NCBI GenBank assembly: GCA_937925645.1
Contig: CALAMB010000013.1
Coordinates: forward strand, 1 to 39,845
DNA from: an uncultured Acidobacteriota bacterium
GTDB lineage: Bacteria; Acidobacteriota; JAAYUB01
Length of the DNA: 39,845 bases
Reading direction: 5' to 3'
How positions within the stretch are numbered: the stretch's first letter is position 1; each line of letters starts with the position of its first letter. The notes beneath the pieces are model-generated. The model searched no databases, was not told the DNA's origin, and saw only the letters and a list, made by a program, of their open reading frames with translations. The position numbers and the translations under genes are program-made. Shown one piece after another: positions 30,112-38,163 of the stretch.

Positions 30112-32295
30112 TTAAAAAGTCGCCCGAAGGCCGACCTGGACGGATATCCCCGGCGCCAGCGCCGCCTTCTCGTCGGCCGAACCGGGATAACCGGCGTCGA
30201 ACAGGTTGCGCACCAGCACGTCCAGCTCCAGCCCCTCCCCCAGCCGGCAACCGGCCCCGGCGTCGCAGACTCCATATCCCGGCATCACGCCTTCCGTGGG
30301 ACCGGCCCGCTCGTCGCGGGCGAACGCCGCCGCGCGCACCAGCCACCACCACGCCCGGCCCGGGTCCCGGCGCAGCGTCACAAACACGCCCGGCGGGGGC
30401 ACGTCGTCGGTGGGTTCCCCGGTGTCTTCCGCTTCCCCCCGCAGGTGCTGGGCGCCGAATTCCAGGCGCAGGTTGCCGGCGACCGCCACCTGGCCCTCGA
30501 TCTCCACGCCCCGGATGGTCGCCTCGCCCCGGTTGCGGAAAAAGTAGTCGTTGCCGCTCTTGTACCGCTCGATCAGGTCGTGGATGCGATACCAGTACCC
30601 ATACGCCGCCAGCCGCAGCGGGCCGCGCGTCCACACGACGCTGCCATCGAGCTGCAGACTGGATTCGGGCTCGAGGTCCGGATTGCCGGTGGCGAAACCG
30701 CGTCCCGTCACCCCGTGGTAGTACCGGTCGGAGAGCGTCGCGTCCCGGAACCCGCGGGCCACCTGCAGGGTGAGCGCCAGATCCGGCCGGACGTCCACCC
30801 CGCCCGCCAGAAAGCCGGATACGGCGCCGTGGGCGCTGTCGCGGTCGCCGAAATACCCGCCGCGGTTCCGGCTGCTCACCCGGTCGGCCCGGATCCCCCC
30901 GCCCCAGGACCACCGGCCGGACCGGCCGTCCAGAGCGGCGAACGCCGCCAGGTCGTCGCGACGGGCGTCCGCCACCGACACCTCGGTGGTGATCGCCGAC
31001 GGGATGCCGCCCGGATTGTAGGTGAAGGTGGTGTTGACGGCCCGCAGGCCGTACCGGCCGGCGGCCGCGGCGCCCAGGACCAGCCGGGCCGATTCGCCCC
31101 AGCTCCGTTCCGCCTCGAGACGGGTCTCGTAGTCACGAGCGTCGGTATCCGAGCGGCTCAACTGTCCCGGCGCCGCAGCGGCGGGGTAGCGGTCCCGGGC
31201 CAACACCAGGCGGTAAGCGTCCCACGCGAAGCTGGCTCCGACCCGCGACCAGGCACCCGGGCCCGGCCGCTCGAACGCCGCGCTGAAGCGGTGCGAATCT
31301 TCCACCGGATAGACGGTTCCGATCGTGTCGGAATCCGTCGACGGCTTGCCCACGTCCCGGGCCAGGTCGCTCCGCCAGCCCAGCCGGAGCACGCCGCCGC
31401 CCAGCAGGCTCTGGTAACCGATGCGGGCGCCGCCCAGCGTGGCGCCCGAATCGGGAACCGTCCCCGCCGGACTGCGGTAGTCGTCAAAGCGGCGCCAGTG
31501 CGCGCCCGCCGTGACCGAACCGCCCGCCAGCGGCGCGTTCCCCTCGGCGCTCCCGCCGCCGCCGGCGGCGCCGGCGGCGCCGAACACGTGCAGCCGGCCG
31601 GCCGCTGGTTCGCCCGGCGACGCCAGGCGGGTCCGCGCCCGGATGATCCCGCCAAACGCGTCTGACCCGTATGCCACGGATCCGGGGCCCCGGATCACCT
31701 CGACTTCGCCCACCGTGTCGGGGTCCAGGAAAGAGGCCGACGGACCGGCGCGCCGCTCGGCCGTCACCCGGCCGTCGTCCACGAGGAGCAGCGTCCGGCC
31801 CTTGGACAGCCCGCGCAGGGCGGGCACCGCCGACTGCCCTTCCCCGGTGACGCCGGCGCCCGGGATGCTCTCCAGCACGTCCGACACCCGCGCCGGCACG
31901 CGCTGCTCCAGGTCGCCCCGTCCGATCACCGCCGCGGCGGCAGCCGGAGGCAATTCCAGATCCGGCACGATGCCCGCGACCACGGTGACGGTATCGCTGG
32001 CGACCGATTCCAACCGGATCTCCAGCTGACCGTCCGCCGGAACCTCCCGCACCGTCACGGGACGGAGCGCCACGCCGTCGGGGCGCATCACCACGAGTTC
32101 GAAGGGCAGCGCCGGCGTCGGCTCCAGCCGGAACCGCCCGGCGGCGTCGGCCAGCGCCGTCCCGGCCTGGCCCACCACAACCAGCCGGGCGCCGCCGAGC
32201 GGCTGTCCGTCCGGACCCAGCAGCCGGCCATCGAGCGCCAGCGGACACACACCCAACACCAGCCACATCAGAATCAGTTGAAGGTGTCTTCCCAT
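30112..32295 (-). CDS. TonB-dependent outer-membrane receptor
   Basis: A 727-residue protein. A short signal peptide (MGRHLQLILMWLVLGVCPLAL) is followed by a carboxypeptidase-regulatory-like beta-sandwich at about 22-95 (GRLLGPDGQPLGGARLVVVG, then DAAGRFRLEP). The plug spans about 120-230 (VSDVLESIPGAGVTGEGQ, LRGLSKGRTLLLVDDGRV, VEVIRGPGSVAYGSDAFGGII). The rest is a beta-barrel with DLEPESSLQLDGS and FFRNRGEATIRGVEIEGQ, ending in LRATF as outer-membrane proteins do. It imports a substrate using TonB energy; none is predictable. ATG 32295 has no ribosome site but lies right at the predicted transcript start of a strong promoter. It is convergent with the PP2C gene and divergent from the EamA transporter. 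Confidence 0.92.
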   Translation of the reverse strand: MGRHLQLILMWLVLGVCPLALDGRLLGPDGQPLGGARLVVVGQAGTALADAAGRFRLEPTPALPFELVVMRPDGVALRPVTVREVPADGQLEIRLESVASDTVTVVAGIVPDLELPPAAAAAVIGRGDLEQRVPARVSDVLESIPGAGVTGEGQSAVPALRGLSKGRTLLLVDDGRVTAERRAGPSASFLDPDTVGEVEVIRGPGSVAYGSDAFGGIIRARTRLASPGEPAAGRLHVFGAAGAAGGGGSAEGNAPLAGGSVTAGAHWRRFDDYRSPAGTVPDSGATLGGARIGYQSLLGGGVLRLGWRSDLARDVGKPSTDSDTIGTVYPVEDSHRFSAAFERPGPGAWSRVGASFAWDAYRLVLARDRYPAAAAPGQLSRSDTDARDYETRLEAERSWGESARLVLGAAAAGRYGLRAVNTTFTYNPGGIPSAITTEVSVADARRDDLAAFAALDGRSGRWSWGGGIRADRVSSRNRGGYFGDRDSAHGAVSGFLAGGVDVRPDLALTLQVARGFRDATLSDRYYHGVTGRGFATGNPDLEPESSLQLDGSVVWTRGPLRLAAYGYWYRIHDLIERYKSGNDYFFRNRGEATIRGVEIEGQVAVAGNLRLEFGAQHLRGEAEDTGEPTDDVPPPGVFVTLRRDPGRAWWWLVRAAAFARDERAGPTEGVMPGYGVCDAGAGCRLGEGLELDVLVRNLFDAGYPGSADEKAALAPGISVQVGLRATF

Positions 32296-32304
32296 GATGA
32301 ACCG

Positions 32305-32333
32305 ATTGTAGTCGGTGACGCGCCGGATCGCAA
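32305..32333 (-). promoter_or_regulatory. Promoter for the TonB receptor (possibly leaderless)
   Basis: On the minus strand TTGCGA (32333-32328), 17 bases, then TACAAT (32310-32305, 5 of 6). The expected transcript start near 32298 is only about three bases before ATG 32295. Confidence 0.55.
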
Positions 32334-32350
32334 CCGCTCCGCGCCCGAGC

Positions 32351-32379
32351 TTGACAAACCCGGTTGCCGGGCCAATCAT
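32351..32379 (+). promoter_or_regulatory. Candidate promoter for the EamA transporter
   Basis: A perfect TTGACA (32351-32356), 17 bases, then AATCAT (32374-32379, 4 of 6). The predicted start near 32386 leaves about 29 bases of leader that includes GAGG. Confidence 0.45.
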
Positions 32380-32414
32380 GGCGGGATGACGGGAACCGCC
32401 GGGACGAGGTATCG

Positions 32415-33347
32415 ATGACCGATCACCGCCGCCACACGCTGGAGCTCATGGCCGGCGCGCTGATCCTGAGCTTCGCGCCCATCTGCGTGAAGCTGGTGCA
32501 CAGCGGCCCGACGGTTACCGCTTTCTACCGCATGCTGTTCGGCGGCCTGATGCTCCTGGCCGGAGCGGCGGCGGCGCGGCAACGCCTTTGGCGCGGGCCC
32601 GGTCCGGCGCTGCTGGCGGTCGCCGCCGGCCTGGCGTTCGCCGTGGACCTGGCCGTGTGGCATCGGAGCATCCGCCTCGTGGGACCCGGCCTGGCCACGC
32701 TGCTGGGCAACTTCCAGGTGTTCCTCGTCGCCGCCTACGGCACGCTGGTCCTGAAGGAACGCCTGCGGCCGCGCCACCTCGCCGCCATCGTCATGGGGCT
32801 CGGCGGCATCGGCCTCATCGTGGGCCCGCGCTGGCAGGCGGTGAGCGACGACTACCGCTGGGGCGTCATCCTGGGGCTGATCACCGCGTGCTGCTACGCC
32901 GCCTATCTGATGATCCTGCGCGCCGCCCAGGCACATCCCCGGGCGCTGACGCCGCTGGCCAGTTTGAGCGTGGTGTCCCTGTCGTCGGCGATGTTTCTCG
33001 GCGCCGGGGGCTGGCTGCAGGGCGAGCGCTTCGCCATCCCTGACGGGACCACCTGGTCCGGCCTGCTGATTTACGCGCTGCTGGGCCAGGTGCTGGCCTG
33101 GGTGGTCATCGCCCGCGCGCTGCCCAAGGTGACGGCGACGCTTGCCGGCCTGATCCTGCTGCTGCAGCCCCTCCTGTCGTTCCTGTGGGACGTTCTCTTC
33201 TTCAGCCGACCCACCGGTCCGCTGGAGTGGCTGGGGCTGGGCGTGGCGCTCGCCGGGATCTATCTCGGCGCGGCGCCGCGGCGCCAGTCCGCCGACGCCG
33301 GAGCGTCGAAGCCGCCGGCTGACGCGACCGCGGACCGGACCGCCTGA
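32415..33347 (+). CDS. EamA/DMT-superfamily transporter
   Basis: A 310-residue membrane protein with about 10 hydrophobic helices in two EamA repeats. Repeat one includes LSFAPICVKLVHSGPTVTAFYR and GPGLATLLGNFQVFLVAAYGTLVLKERLRPRH, and its ending GLGGIGLIVG is typical. Repeat two includes LLIYALLGQVLAWVVIARALPKV and LLLQPLLSFLWDVLFF. Drug/metabolite transporters of this type usually export or exchange small metabolites; the substrate is unknown. ATG 32415 has GAGG six bases upstream. It is a single gene; the FAH-family gene 100 bases downstream has its own promoter candidate. Confidence 0.88.
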   Translation: MTDHRRHTLELMAGALILSFAPICVKLVHSGPTVTAFYRMLFGGLMLLAGAAAARQRLWRGPGPALLAVAAGLAFAVDLAVWHRSIRLVGPGLATLLGNFQVFLVAAYGTLVLKERLRPRHLAAIVMGLGGIGLIVGPRWQAVSDDYRWGVILGLITACCYAAYLMILRAAQAHPRALTPLASLSVVSLSSAMFLGAGGWLQGERFAIPDGTTWSGLLIYALLGQVLAWVVIARALPKVTATLAGLILLLQPLLSFLWDVLFFSRPTGPLEWLGLGVALAGIYLGAAPRRQSADAGASKPPADATADRTA

Positions 33348-33389
33348 CGCACCGGCGGCGCCCCACCACTGTTTCCGTCGACCGCGGGA

Positions 33390-33418
33390 TTTACCCGCAC
33401 CGGCGGTTCTGGTACCAT
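33390..33418 (+). promoter_or_regulatory. Candidate promoter for the FAH-family gene
   Basis: TTTACC (33390-33395), 17 bases, then TACCAT (33413-33418), each 4 of 6. The predicted start near 33425 gives about 23 bases of leader with CGGAGG before ATG 33448. Confidence 0.35.
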
Positions 33419-33447
33419 GATCCTGTTCATCCGGATCGGAGGCCGCC

Positions 33448-34302
33448 ATGCGTCTCGTCTCTTATGCCGCTCCCGATGGCCCGGCCGTGGGTGTCGTCCG
33501 CGACGAAGCGGTCGTCCCTGTGGCCGGGACCGACATGCTCGCCCTCATCGCGGCGGGTCCGGCCGGCCTGGCCCGCGCCCGCCAAGCCGACGGTCCGCCG
33601 GTGCCGCTGGCCGGACTGACGCTGCTGGCGCCCATTCCGGCGCCGCGGCGCAACATCTTTTGCGTGGGCCTCAACTACCTCGAGCACGCCCGCGAAGGGG
33701 CGCGGGCCCGGGGCCGCGAGCTCCGGCTGCCGGAGCGCCCCCCGTTCTTCACCAAGGCGACCACAGCGGTCAACGGGCCGTACGGCGACATCCCTCTCGA
33801 CCCGCGGGTCACCGCGCAACTGGACTGGGAAGCGGAGCTGGCCGTGGTGATCGGCCGGGCGGGCCGGAACATCCCGAAGGCCGCCGCCATGGACCACGTG
33901 TTCGGCTACACCGTGCTCAACGACGTCTCCGCGCGGGACGTCCAGTCCGGCCACGGCGGCCAGTTCTTCAAGGGGAAGAGCCTGGACGGCGCCTGCCCCA
34001 TGGGCCCCTGGATCGTCACCGCCGACGAGCTGGCCGACCCGCACCGCCTCCGCATCACCAGCCGGGTCAACGGCGCCGTCAAGCAGGACGCCTCCACCGC
34101 CGAGTTCATCTTCGACATCCCTACCCTGATCGAGTGGCTGTCGCTGGGCCTGACGCTGCTGCCGGGAGACGTGATCGCCACCGGCACCCCCAGCGGCGTG
34201 GGCTTCGCCCGCACGCCGCCCGAATTCCTCCAGCCGGGCGACGTGGTGGAGTGCGCCATCGAGGGGATCGGGTGCATCCGCAACAGGATCGTGTCCGCCT
34301 GA
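33448..34302 (+). CDS. Fumarylacetoacetate hydrolase family protein
   Basis: A 284-residue FAH-fold enzyme. The conserved core starts at NIFCVGLNYLEHA (about 69-81). Metal ligands are Glu128 and Glu130 (WEAELAVVIG) and Asp159 (LNDVSARD). FFKGKSLDGACPMGPWIV and TGTPSGVGFAR are further signatures. Family members cleave C-C bonds of diketo or oxo acids or decarboxylate them (fumarylpyruvate hydrolase, 2-hydroxyhepta-2,4-diene-1,7-dioate isomerase, YcgM-type oxaloacetate tautomerase). Sequence alone does not choose among these. ATG 33448 has CGGAGG nearby. Neighbours give no pathway context. Confidence 0.9.
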   Translation: MRLVSYAAPDGPAVGVVRDEAVVPVAGTDMLALIAAGPAGLARARQADGPPVPLAGLTLLAPIPAPRRNIFCVGLNYLEHAREGARARGRELRLPERPPFFTKATTAVNGPYGDIPLDPRVTAQLDWEAELAVVIGRAGRNIPKAAAMDHVFGYTVLNDVSARDVQSGHGGQFFKGKSLDGACPMGPWIVTADELADPHRLRITSRVNGAVKQDASTAEFIFDIPTLIEWLSLGLTLLPGDVIATGTPSGVGFARTPPEFLQPGDVVECAIEGIGCIRNRIVSA

Positions 34303-34401
34303 ATCCGGGTTATGACGGCGCGCGGGCAACCGGCCAGACGGGAGCCCGGGGAAACGGTTTGATGGTTCGGCTCGTTCCATGACATTCAACGGAGGGGCGC
34401 C

Positions 34402-35880
34402 ATGTTCGAAACCGCTGAAGTGATCCAGAAGGTCGGCAAAGACGCCTATGAGCAGCAGGTGCCCGCGCTCCGGGCGGCGCTGCTCGAGGCGCAGCGGGAA
34501 CTCGCTGCGTCGAACCGTGGCGTGATCGTGCTGGTGGGCGGCGTCGAGGGCGCCGGCAAGACCAGCACCGTCAACCTCCTCCACGAATGGCTGGACGCGC
34601 GCGGCATCGAGACCCACGCCATGAGCGAGCCCACCGACGAGGAGCGGATGCGGCCGCCCATGTGGCGGTTCTGGCGCGTGCTGCCGCCCCGCGGCCGGAT
34701 GGCCGTGTTTCTCGGCTCCTGGTACACCCTGCCCGTCATCGAACGCGTCTTCGGCCGGATGGGCGGCGCCCGCTTTCAGGCGCGGCTGGACCGCATCGTC
34801 GCCTTCGAGGAGCTGCTGGCGCGCGAGGGCTACCTGGTGGTCAAGTTCTGGCTGCACCTGTCGCGCAAGGCGCAGAAGCAGCGCCTCGAGGCGCTGGAAC
34901 GCGATCCGCTCCAGAAGTGGCGGGTCCGGCCCATCGACTGGAAGTACTTCAAGCGGTACGACCGCTTCCGCGAGATTTCCGAAATCGCCATCCGGCGGAC
35001 GAGCACCGGCGCCGCCCCGTGGCACATCATCGCCGCCGGCGACGCGAATTTCCGCAACCTGTCCGTGGCCGGGGCCCTGCTGCAAACCATGACCGACGGA
35101 CTGGCCGCCGCCGGCCACGCCGCCGCCCCGAAGCCGAAGCCCGACCTGCCGAAACCCGAGGCGGCCAACATCATCCGGGCGCTGGACCTGTCCCGCCGCG
35201 CCGACGGCAAGGGATACGACAAGCGGCTGCTGCGCTGCCAGGGCCGGTTCAACCGGCTCACCCGCCGGCTCTACGAGGAGCAGCGCCAGCTCATCCTGGT
35301 GTTCGAAGGCCCCGACGCCGGTGGCAAGGGCGGGACCATCCGGCGCCTCACCCAGGCCATGGACGCCCGCAACTACCAGGTAACCAGCATCGCCGCGCCC
35401 ACCGACGAGGAGCGCGCCCGCCCGTACCTGTGGCGCTTCTGGCGCCATCTGCCGCGGCAGGGCCGGGTGTCGATCTACGACCGCTCCTGGTACGGCCGGG
35501 TGCTGGTGGAGCGTCTCGAGGGCTTCTGCTCCCGTGCCGACTGGCAGCGGGCGTACGCCGAAATCAACGCCTTCGAGGAGGAGCTCACGGATTTCGGCAT
35601 CATCGTCGTCAAGTTCTGGCTGGCCATCAGCCCCGAAGAGCAGCTGCGACGTTTCAAGGATCGCCAGGTCACGCCCTACAAGCAGTACAAAATAACCGAA
35701 GAGGACTGGCGCAACCGGGCCAAGTGGGACGCCTACGAAGCCGCCGCGGTGGACATGATCGAGCGGACCAGCACCACCCGCGCGCCGTGGGTGCTGGTGG
35801 AGGCCGAGGACAAGCGCTGGGCCCGGCTCAAGGTGCTCAAGGCCGCGATCCGGCATGTCCGGCGGGAGCTGGACCGCTGA
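34402..35880 (+). CDS. pap: Two-domain PPK2, polyphosphate:AMP phosphotransferase type
   Basis: A 492-residue tandem PPK2 protein, the length of class II PPK2 (PAP) enzymes, which phosphorylate AMP to ADP with polyphosphate. The C-terminal domain is complete: Walker A FEGPDAGGKGGT (301-312), APTDEERARPYLWRFWRHLP lid region, Walker B IYDRSWYGRVLVERLEGF with Asp360. The N-terminal domain keeps a Walker A (GGVEGAGKTS, 46-55) and EPTDEERMRPPMWRFWRVLP. Its Walker B position reads FLGSWYTLPVIE, with glycine (105) in place of the aspartate, so it may not be catalytic. ATG 34402 has GGAGGGG upstream. It lies 61 bases before the S9 peptidase gene and probably shares its transcript. Confidence 0.92.
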   Translation: MFETAEVIQKVGKDAYEQQVPALRAALLEAQRELAASNRGVIVLVGGVEGAGKTSTVNLLHEWLDARGIETHAMSEPTDEERMRPPMWRFWRVLPPRGRMAVFLGSWYTLPVIERVFGRMGGARFQARLDRIVAFEELLAREGYLVVKFWLHLSRKAQKQRLEALERDPLQKWRVRPIDWKYFKRYDRFREISEIAIRRTSTGAAPWHIIAAGDANFRNLSVAGALLQTMTDGLAAAGHAAAPKPKPDLPKPEAANIIRALDLSRRADGKGYDKRLLRCQGRFNRLTRRLYEEQRQLILVFEGPDAGGKGGTIRRLTQAMDARNYQVTSIAAPTDEERARPYLWRFWRHLPRQGRVSIYDRSWYGRVLVERLEGFCSRADWQRAYAEINAFEEELTDFGIIVVKFWLAISPEEQLRRFKDRQVTPYKQYKITEEDWRNRAKWDAYEAAAVDMIERTSTTRAPWVLVEAEDKRWARLKVLKAAIRHVRRELDR

Positions 35881-35941
35881 ACCCGCTCGAACCGCCCGGA
35901 CCCGCCGTCGTTCCGGCGCCGACATTCATCGGGAGGAGAAC

Positions 35942-37966
35942 ATGCGCATCTGGATTCGAATGACCGCCATCCTGACCGTCCTGGCCGCCGCCGGCTGGCT
36001 GCCGGCCGAGCGGCGGAGCCTTCAACCCGAAGACCTGTACCGCGTGCTCGAGGTGAGCGATCCGCAGGTGTCGCCCGACGGCCGCCACGTGGCCGTCACC
36101 GTCACCCGCGTGACGCTGGCCGCGAACACTGCCGACAGCGACATCTGGCTCGTGCCTCTCGACGGCGGCGAACCGCGCCGGCTGACCGCCGGCCCGAAGG
36201 CGGACCACTCGCCCCGCTGGTCCCCCGACGGCCGGGTCATCGCCTTCGTCTCGAACCGGGACGGCGTGGCGGACATCTGGCTCATCGGCGTCGACGGCGG
36301 CGAGGCCCGCCGGCTGACCCGTTCCAAAGCCGACATCCGCTCACCGCTCTGGCTGCCCGACGGCCGCGGGCTGGTTTGCGTGGTGCGCAAAGTGCCGGAA
36401 GGGCGGGCGGGAACGGAGAATCCCTATCAGCAGGAACTGCCCAAGTGCACCGCCCGGACCATCGACCGGCTGCTGTACCGGCAGTGGGACACCTGGCTCG
36501 GCGACGCCCGCAACCACATCCTCCATGTGGAGCTGGCTGGCGGCACGATGCGCGACCTGACCCCCGGCGACTTCGACACGCCGCCCGTCTCCCTGGCCAG
36601 CCGGCACGACTTCGACCTCTCCCCCGAGGGCGCCGAGCTGTGCTACGTCCGCGTCACCGCGCCTGAACCGGCGCTGAGCACGAACCTCGACCTGTACCGC
36701 GTCCCGCTGGCCGGCGGCGACCCGGAGCGTCTCACGCCGAACCCGGCCCTGGACCGGCAGCCGCGTTACTCGCCGGACGGGCGCTACCTGGCGTACGTCG
36801 CCATGGCCCAGCCCGGCTACGAGGCGGACACCGAACGCCTCGCGGTCATGGATCGCCGGACCGGCGAGCGCCGTCTCCTCACCACCGGCTTGGACCGCTC
36901 CGTCGTCGAGTTTGCCTGGCACCCGGACAGCCGCCGCCTGTTCTTCACCACGCGGGACGAGGGCCGCACCGGCATCGGCACCGTCGATCTCGCCACCGGC
37001 CGGGTGGAGCGGCTGGCCCGCTCGGGCTACGTCACCGGGCTGCGGGTGACCCCCGACGGCCGCCGGCTGGTGTTCGTTCGCTCCCACGCGCACCAGCCCG
37101 GCGAGCTGTACGCGATGCCCGCCGCCGGCGGGGAAGCCCGGCCGCTGACCGCTTTCAACCGTGAGCTGCTTCAGGAAGTGGAACTTCCCGCGCTGGAGGA
37201 TTTCTGGTTCACCGGCGCCGACGGGGCGCGGGTGCACGGATTCCTGCTCCGTCCGCCGCGGTTCGACCCCGACCGGAAATACCCGGTGGTGATGGCCATC
37301 CACGGCGGTCCCCAGAACATGTGGACCGACCAGTTCCTGACCGCCTGGTTCACCCACCAGCTCATCACCGCCCCCGGGTACGTGGGCGTGTTCATCAATC
37401 CCCGGGGCAGCGAGGGCTACGGCGCCCGGTTCCGCGAGGAGGTCAGCCGCGACTACGGCGGCCGCTGCTACCAGGACCTGATGGCCGGCCTGGATCATGT
37501 GCTCGCCGGCTACCCGTTCGTCGACGCCGGCCGCCAGGCCGCCATCGGCGGCTCCTTCGGCGGCTACTCGGTGAACTGGATCATGGGGCACACCACCCGC
37601 TTCAAGTGCCTGGTGAGCCACGCGGGCCTTTACAACCTGACCGCCTTCTACGGCGCCACCGAGGAGCTGTGGTACCCCGCCTGGGACATGGGCGAGACGC
37701 CGTGGACCATGCCGGAGCTTTACGCGCGGTGGTCTCCCCACACGCGGGCGGCGGCGTTCGCCACCCCCACCCTGGTGACCCACGGCGAGATCGATTTCCG
37801 CGTCCCCGTGACCGAGGGGCTGTCGCTGTTCACCACCCTCCGGGTCAAGGGCGTACCCGCCCGGCTGCTCTACTTCCCCGACGAGGGACACGTCATCGAG
37901 CAGCCGCAGAACAACGTCCGCTGGTGGAAGGAGATCCACCGCTGGCTGGCAGAGTACCTGCGATGA
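35942..37966 (+). CDS. Exported S9-family prolyl-oligopeptidase-type peptidase
   Basis: A 674-residue serine peptidase. A signal peptide (MRIWIRMTAILTVLAAAGWLPAE) precedes a beta-propeller of TolB/PD40-type blades at about 30-400, with repeated SPDG and DGGE-x-RRLT motifs (VSPDGRHVA, WSPDGRVIAFVSNRDG, YSPDGRYLAYV). The alpha/beta-hydrolase domain at about 415-674 has MAIHGGPQ and the triad Ser538 (GGSFGGYS), Asp618 (GEIDFRVP) and His650 (DEGHVI). It is closest to dipeptidyl/acylaminoacyl peptidases (S9C/S9B-like). It likely degrades short peptides outside the cytoplasm. ATG 35942 has GGGAGGAG upstream; the frame is open earlier, but the signal peptide starts here. Confidence 0.93.
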   Translation: MRIWIRMTAILTVLAAAGWLPAERRSLQPEDLYRVLEVSDPQVSPDGRHVAVTVTRVTLAANTADSDIWLVPLDGGEPRRLTAGPKADHSPRWSPDGRVIAFVSNRDGVADIWLIGVDGGEARRLTRSKADIRSPLWLPDGRGLVCVVRKVPEGRAGTENPYQQELPKCTARTIDRLLYRQWDTWLGDARNHILHVELAGGTMRDLTPGDFDTPPVSLASRHDFDLSPEGAELCYVRVTAPEPALSTNLDLYRVPLAGGDPERLTPNPALDRQPRYSPDGRYLAYVAMAQPGYEADTERLAVMDRRTGERRLLTTGLDRSVVEFAWHPDSRRLFFTTRDEGRTGIGTVDLATGRVERLARSGYVTGLRVTPDGRRLVFVRSHAHQPGELYAMPAAGGEARPLTAFNRELLQEVELPALEDFWFTGADGARVHGFLLRPPRFDPDRKYPVVMAIHGGPQNMWTDQFLTAWFTHQLITAPGYVGVFINPRGSEGYGARFREEVSRDYGGRCYQDLMAGLDHVLAGYPFVDAGRQAAIGGSFGGYSVNWIMGHTTRFKCLVSHAGLYNLTAFYGATEELWYPAWDMGETPWTMPELYARWSPHTRAAAFATPTLVTHGEIDFRVPVTEGLSLFTTLRVKGVPARLLYFPDEGHVIEQPQNNVRWWKEIHRWLAEYLR

Positions 37967-37978
37967 TTTCGCCTGATT

Positions 37979-37994
37979 TGTGATTTAAATCACA
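37979..37994 (+). promoter_or_regulatory. CRP/FNR-family operator, perfect palindrome
   Basis: TGTGATTTAAATCACA is a perfect 16-base palindrome and exactly matches the CRP core TGTGA-N6-TCACA. It lies 13 bases after the S9 peptidase stop. A -10-like TACTAT (38017-38022) puts the expected transcript start near 38028, so the site is centred at about -41.5, class-II activator spacing. Confidence 0.65.
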
Positions 37995-38016
37995 TTTTAC
38001 CGGCAATTTTTTCAAT

Positions 38017-38022
38017 TACTAT
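38017..38022 (+). promoter_or_regulatory. Candidate -10 element for the zinc-module gene
   Basis: TACTAT (4 of 6), without a normal -35, as expected for a promoter activated by a CRP/FNR-type protein at the palindrome just upstream. Confidence 0.4.
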
Positions 38023-38070
38023 CCGTCTTCTGAGTATTCACCAGGCTGTATCCCTCTCGCAGGGGGCACA

Positions 38071-38163
38071 ATGGACCATCGTTCCTTCCGTGCCGTGCGT
38101 CAACACGGCGCCAATCCGTTCCGTTCCGACAACCCGGCCGACGGCCAGGCGGTGGCCGCATGA
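38071..38163 (+). CDS. 30-codon ORF coupled to the zinc-module gene
   Basis: ATG 38071 is preceded by a strong AGGGGG ribosome site five bases upstream. The ORF ends at TGA 38161-38163, overlapping the ATG of the next gene at 38160 (ATGA). The predicted peptide is basic and not hydrophobic (MDHRSFRAVRQHGANPFRSD then NPADGQAVAA) and resembles nothing I know. The downstream gene lacks a good ribosome site of its own, so this may be a leader ORF that delivers ribosomes to it. It may be a chance ORF. Confidence 0.4.
   Translation: MDHRSFRAVRQHGANPFRSDNPADGQAVAA

Noticed and set aside
31551..31577. GCC/GGC triplet run inside the TonB receptor gene
   Set aside because: It encodes an Ala/Gly-rich loop and is ordinary GC-rich codon repetition, not a separate repeat element.
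33427..35925. 832-codon minus-strand frame opposite the FAH and PPK2 genes
   Set aside because: It spans two well-supported genes and a gap, and has no recognisable domain; a codon-bias artefact.
37979..37998. Palindrome plus T-run after the S9 peptidase as a terminator
   Set aside because: The stem would have only six pairs, two of them G-C, and the T-run is four bases. The exact CRP/FNR consensus is a better explanation.
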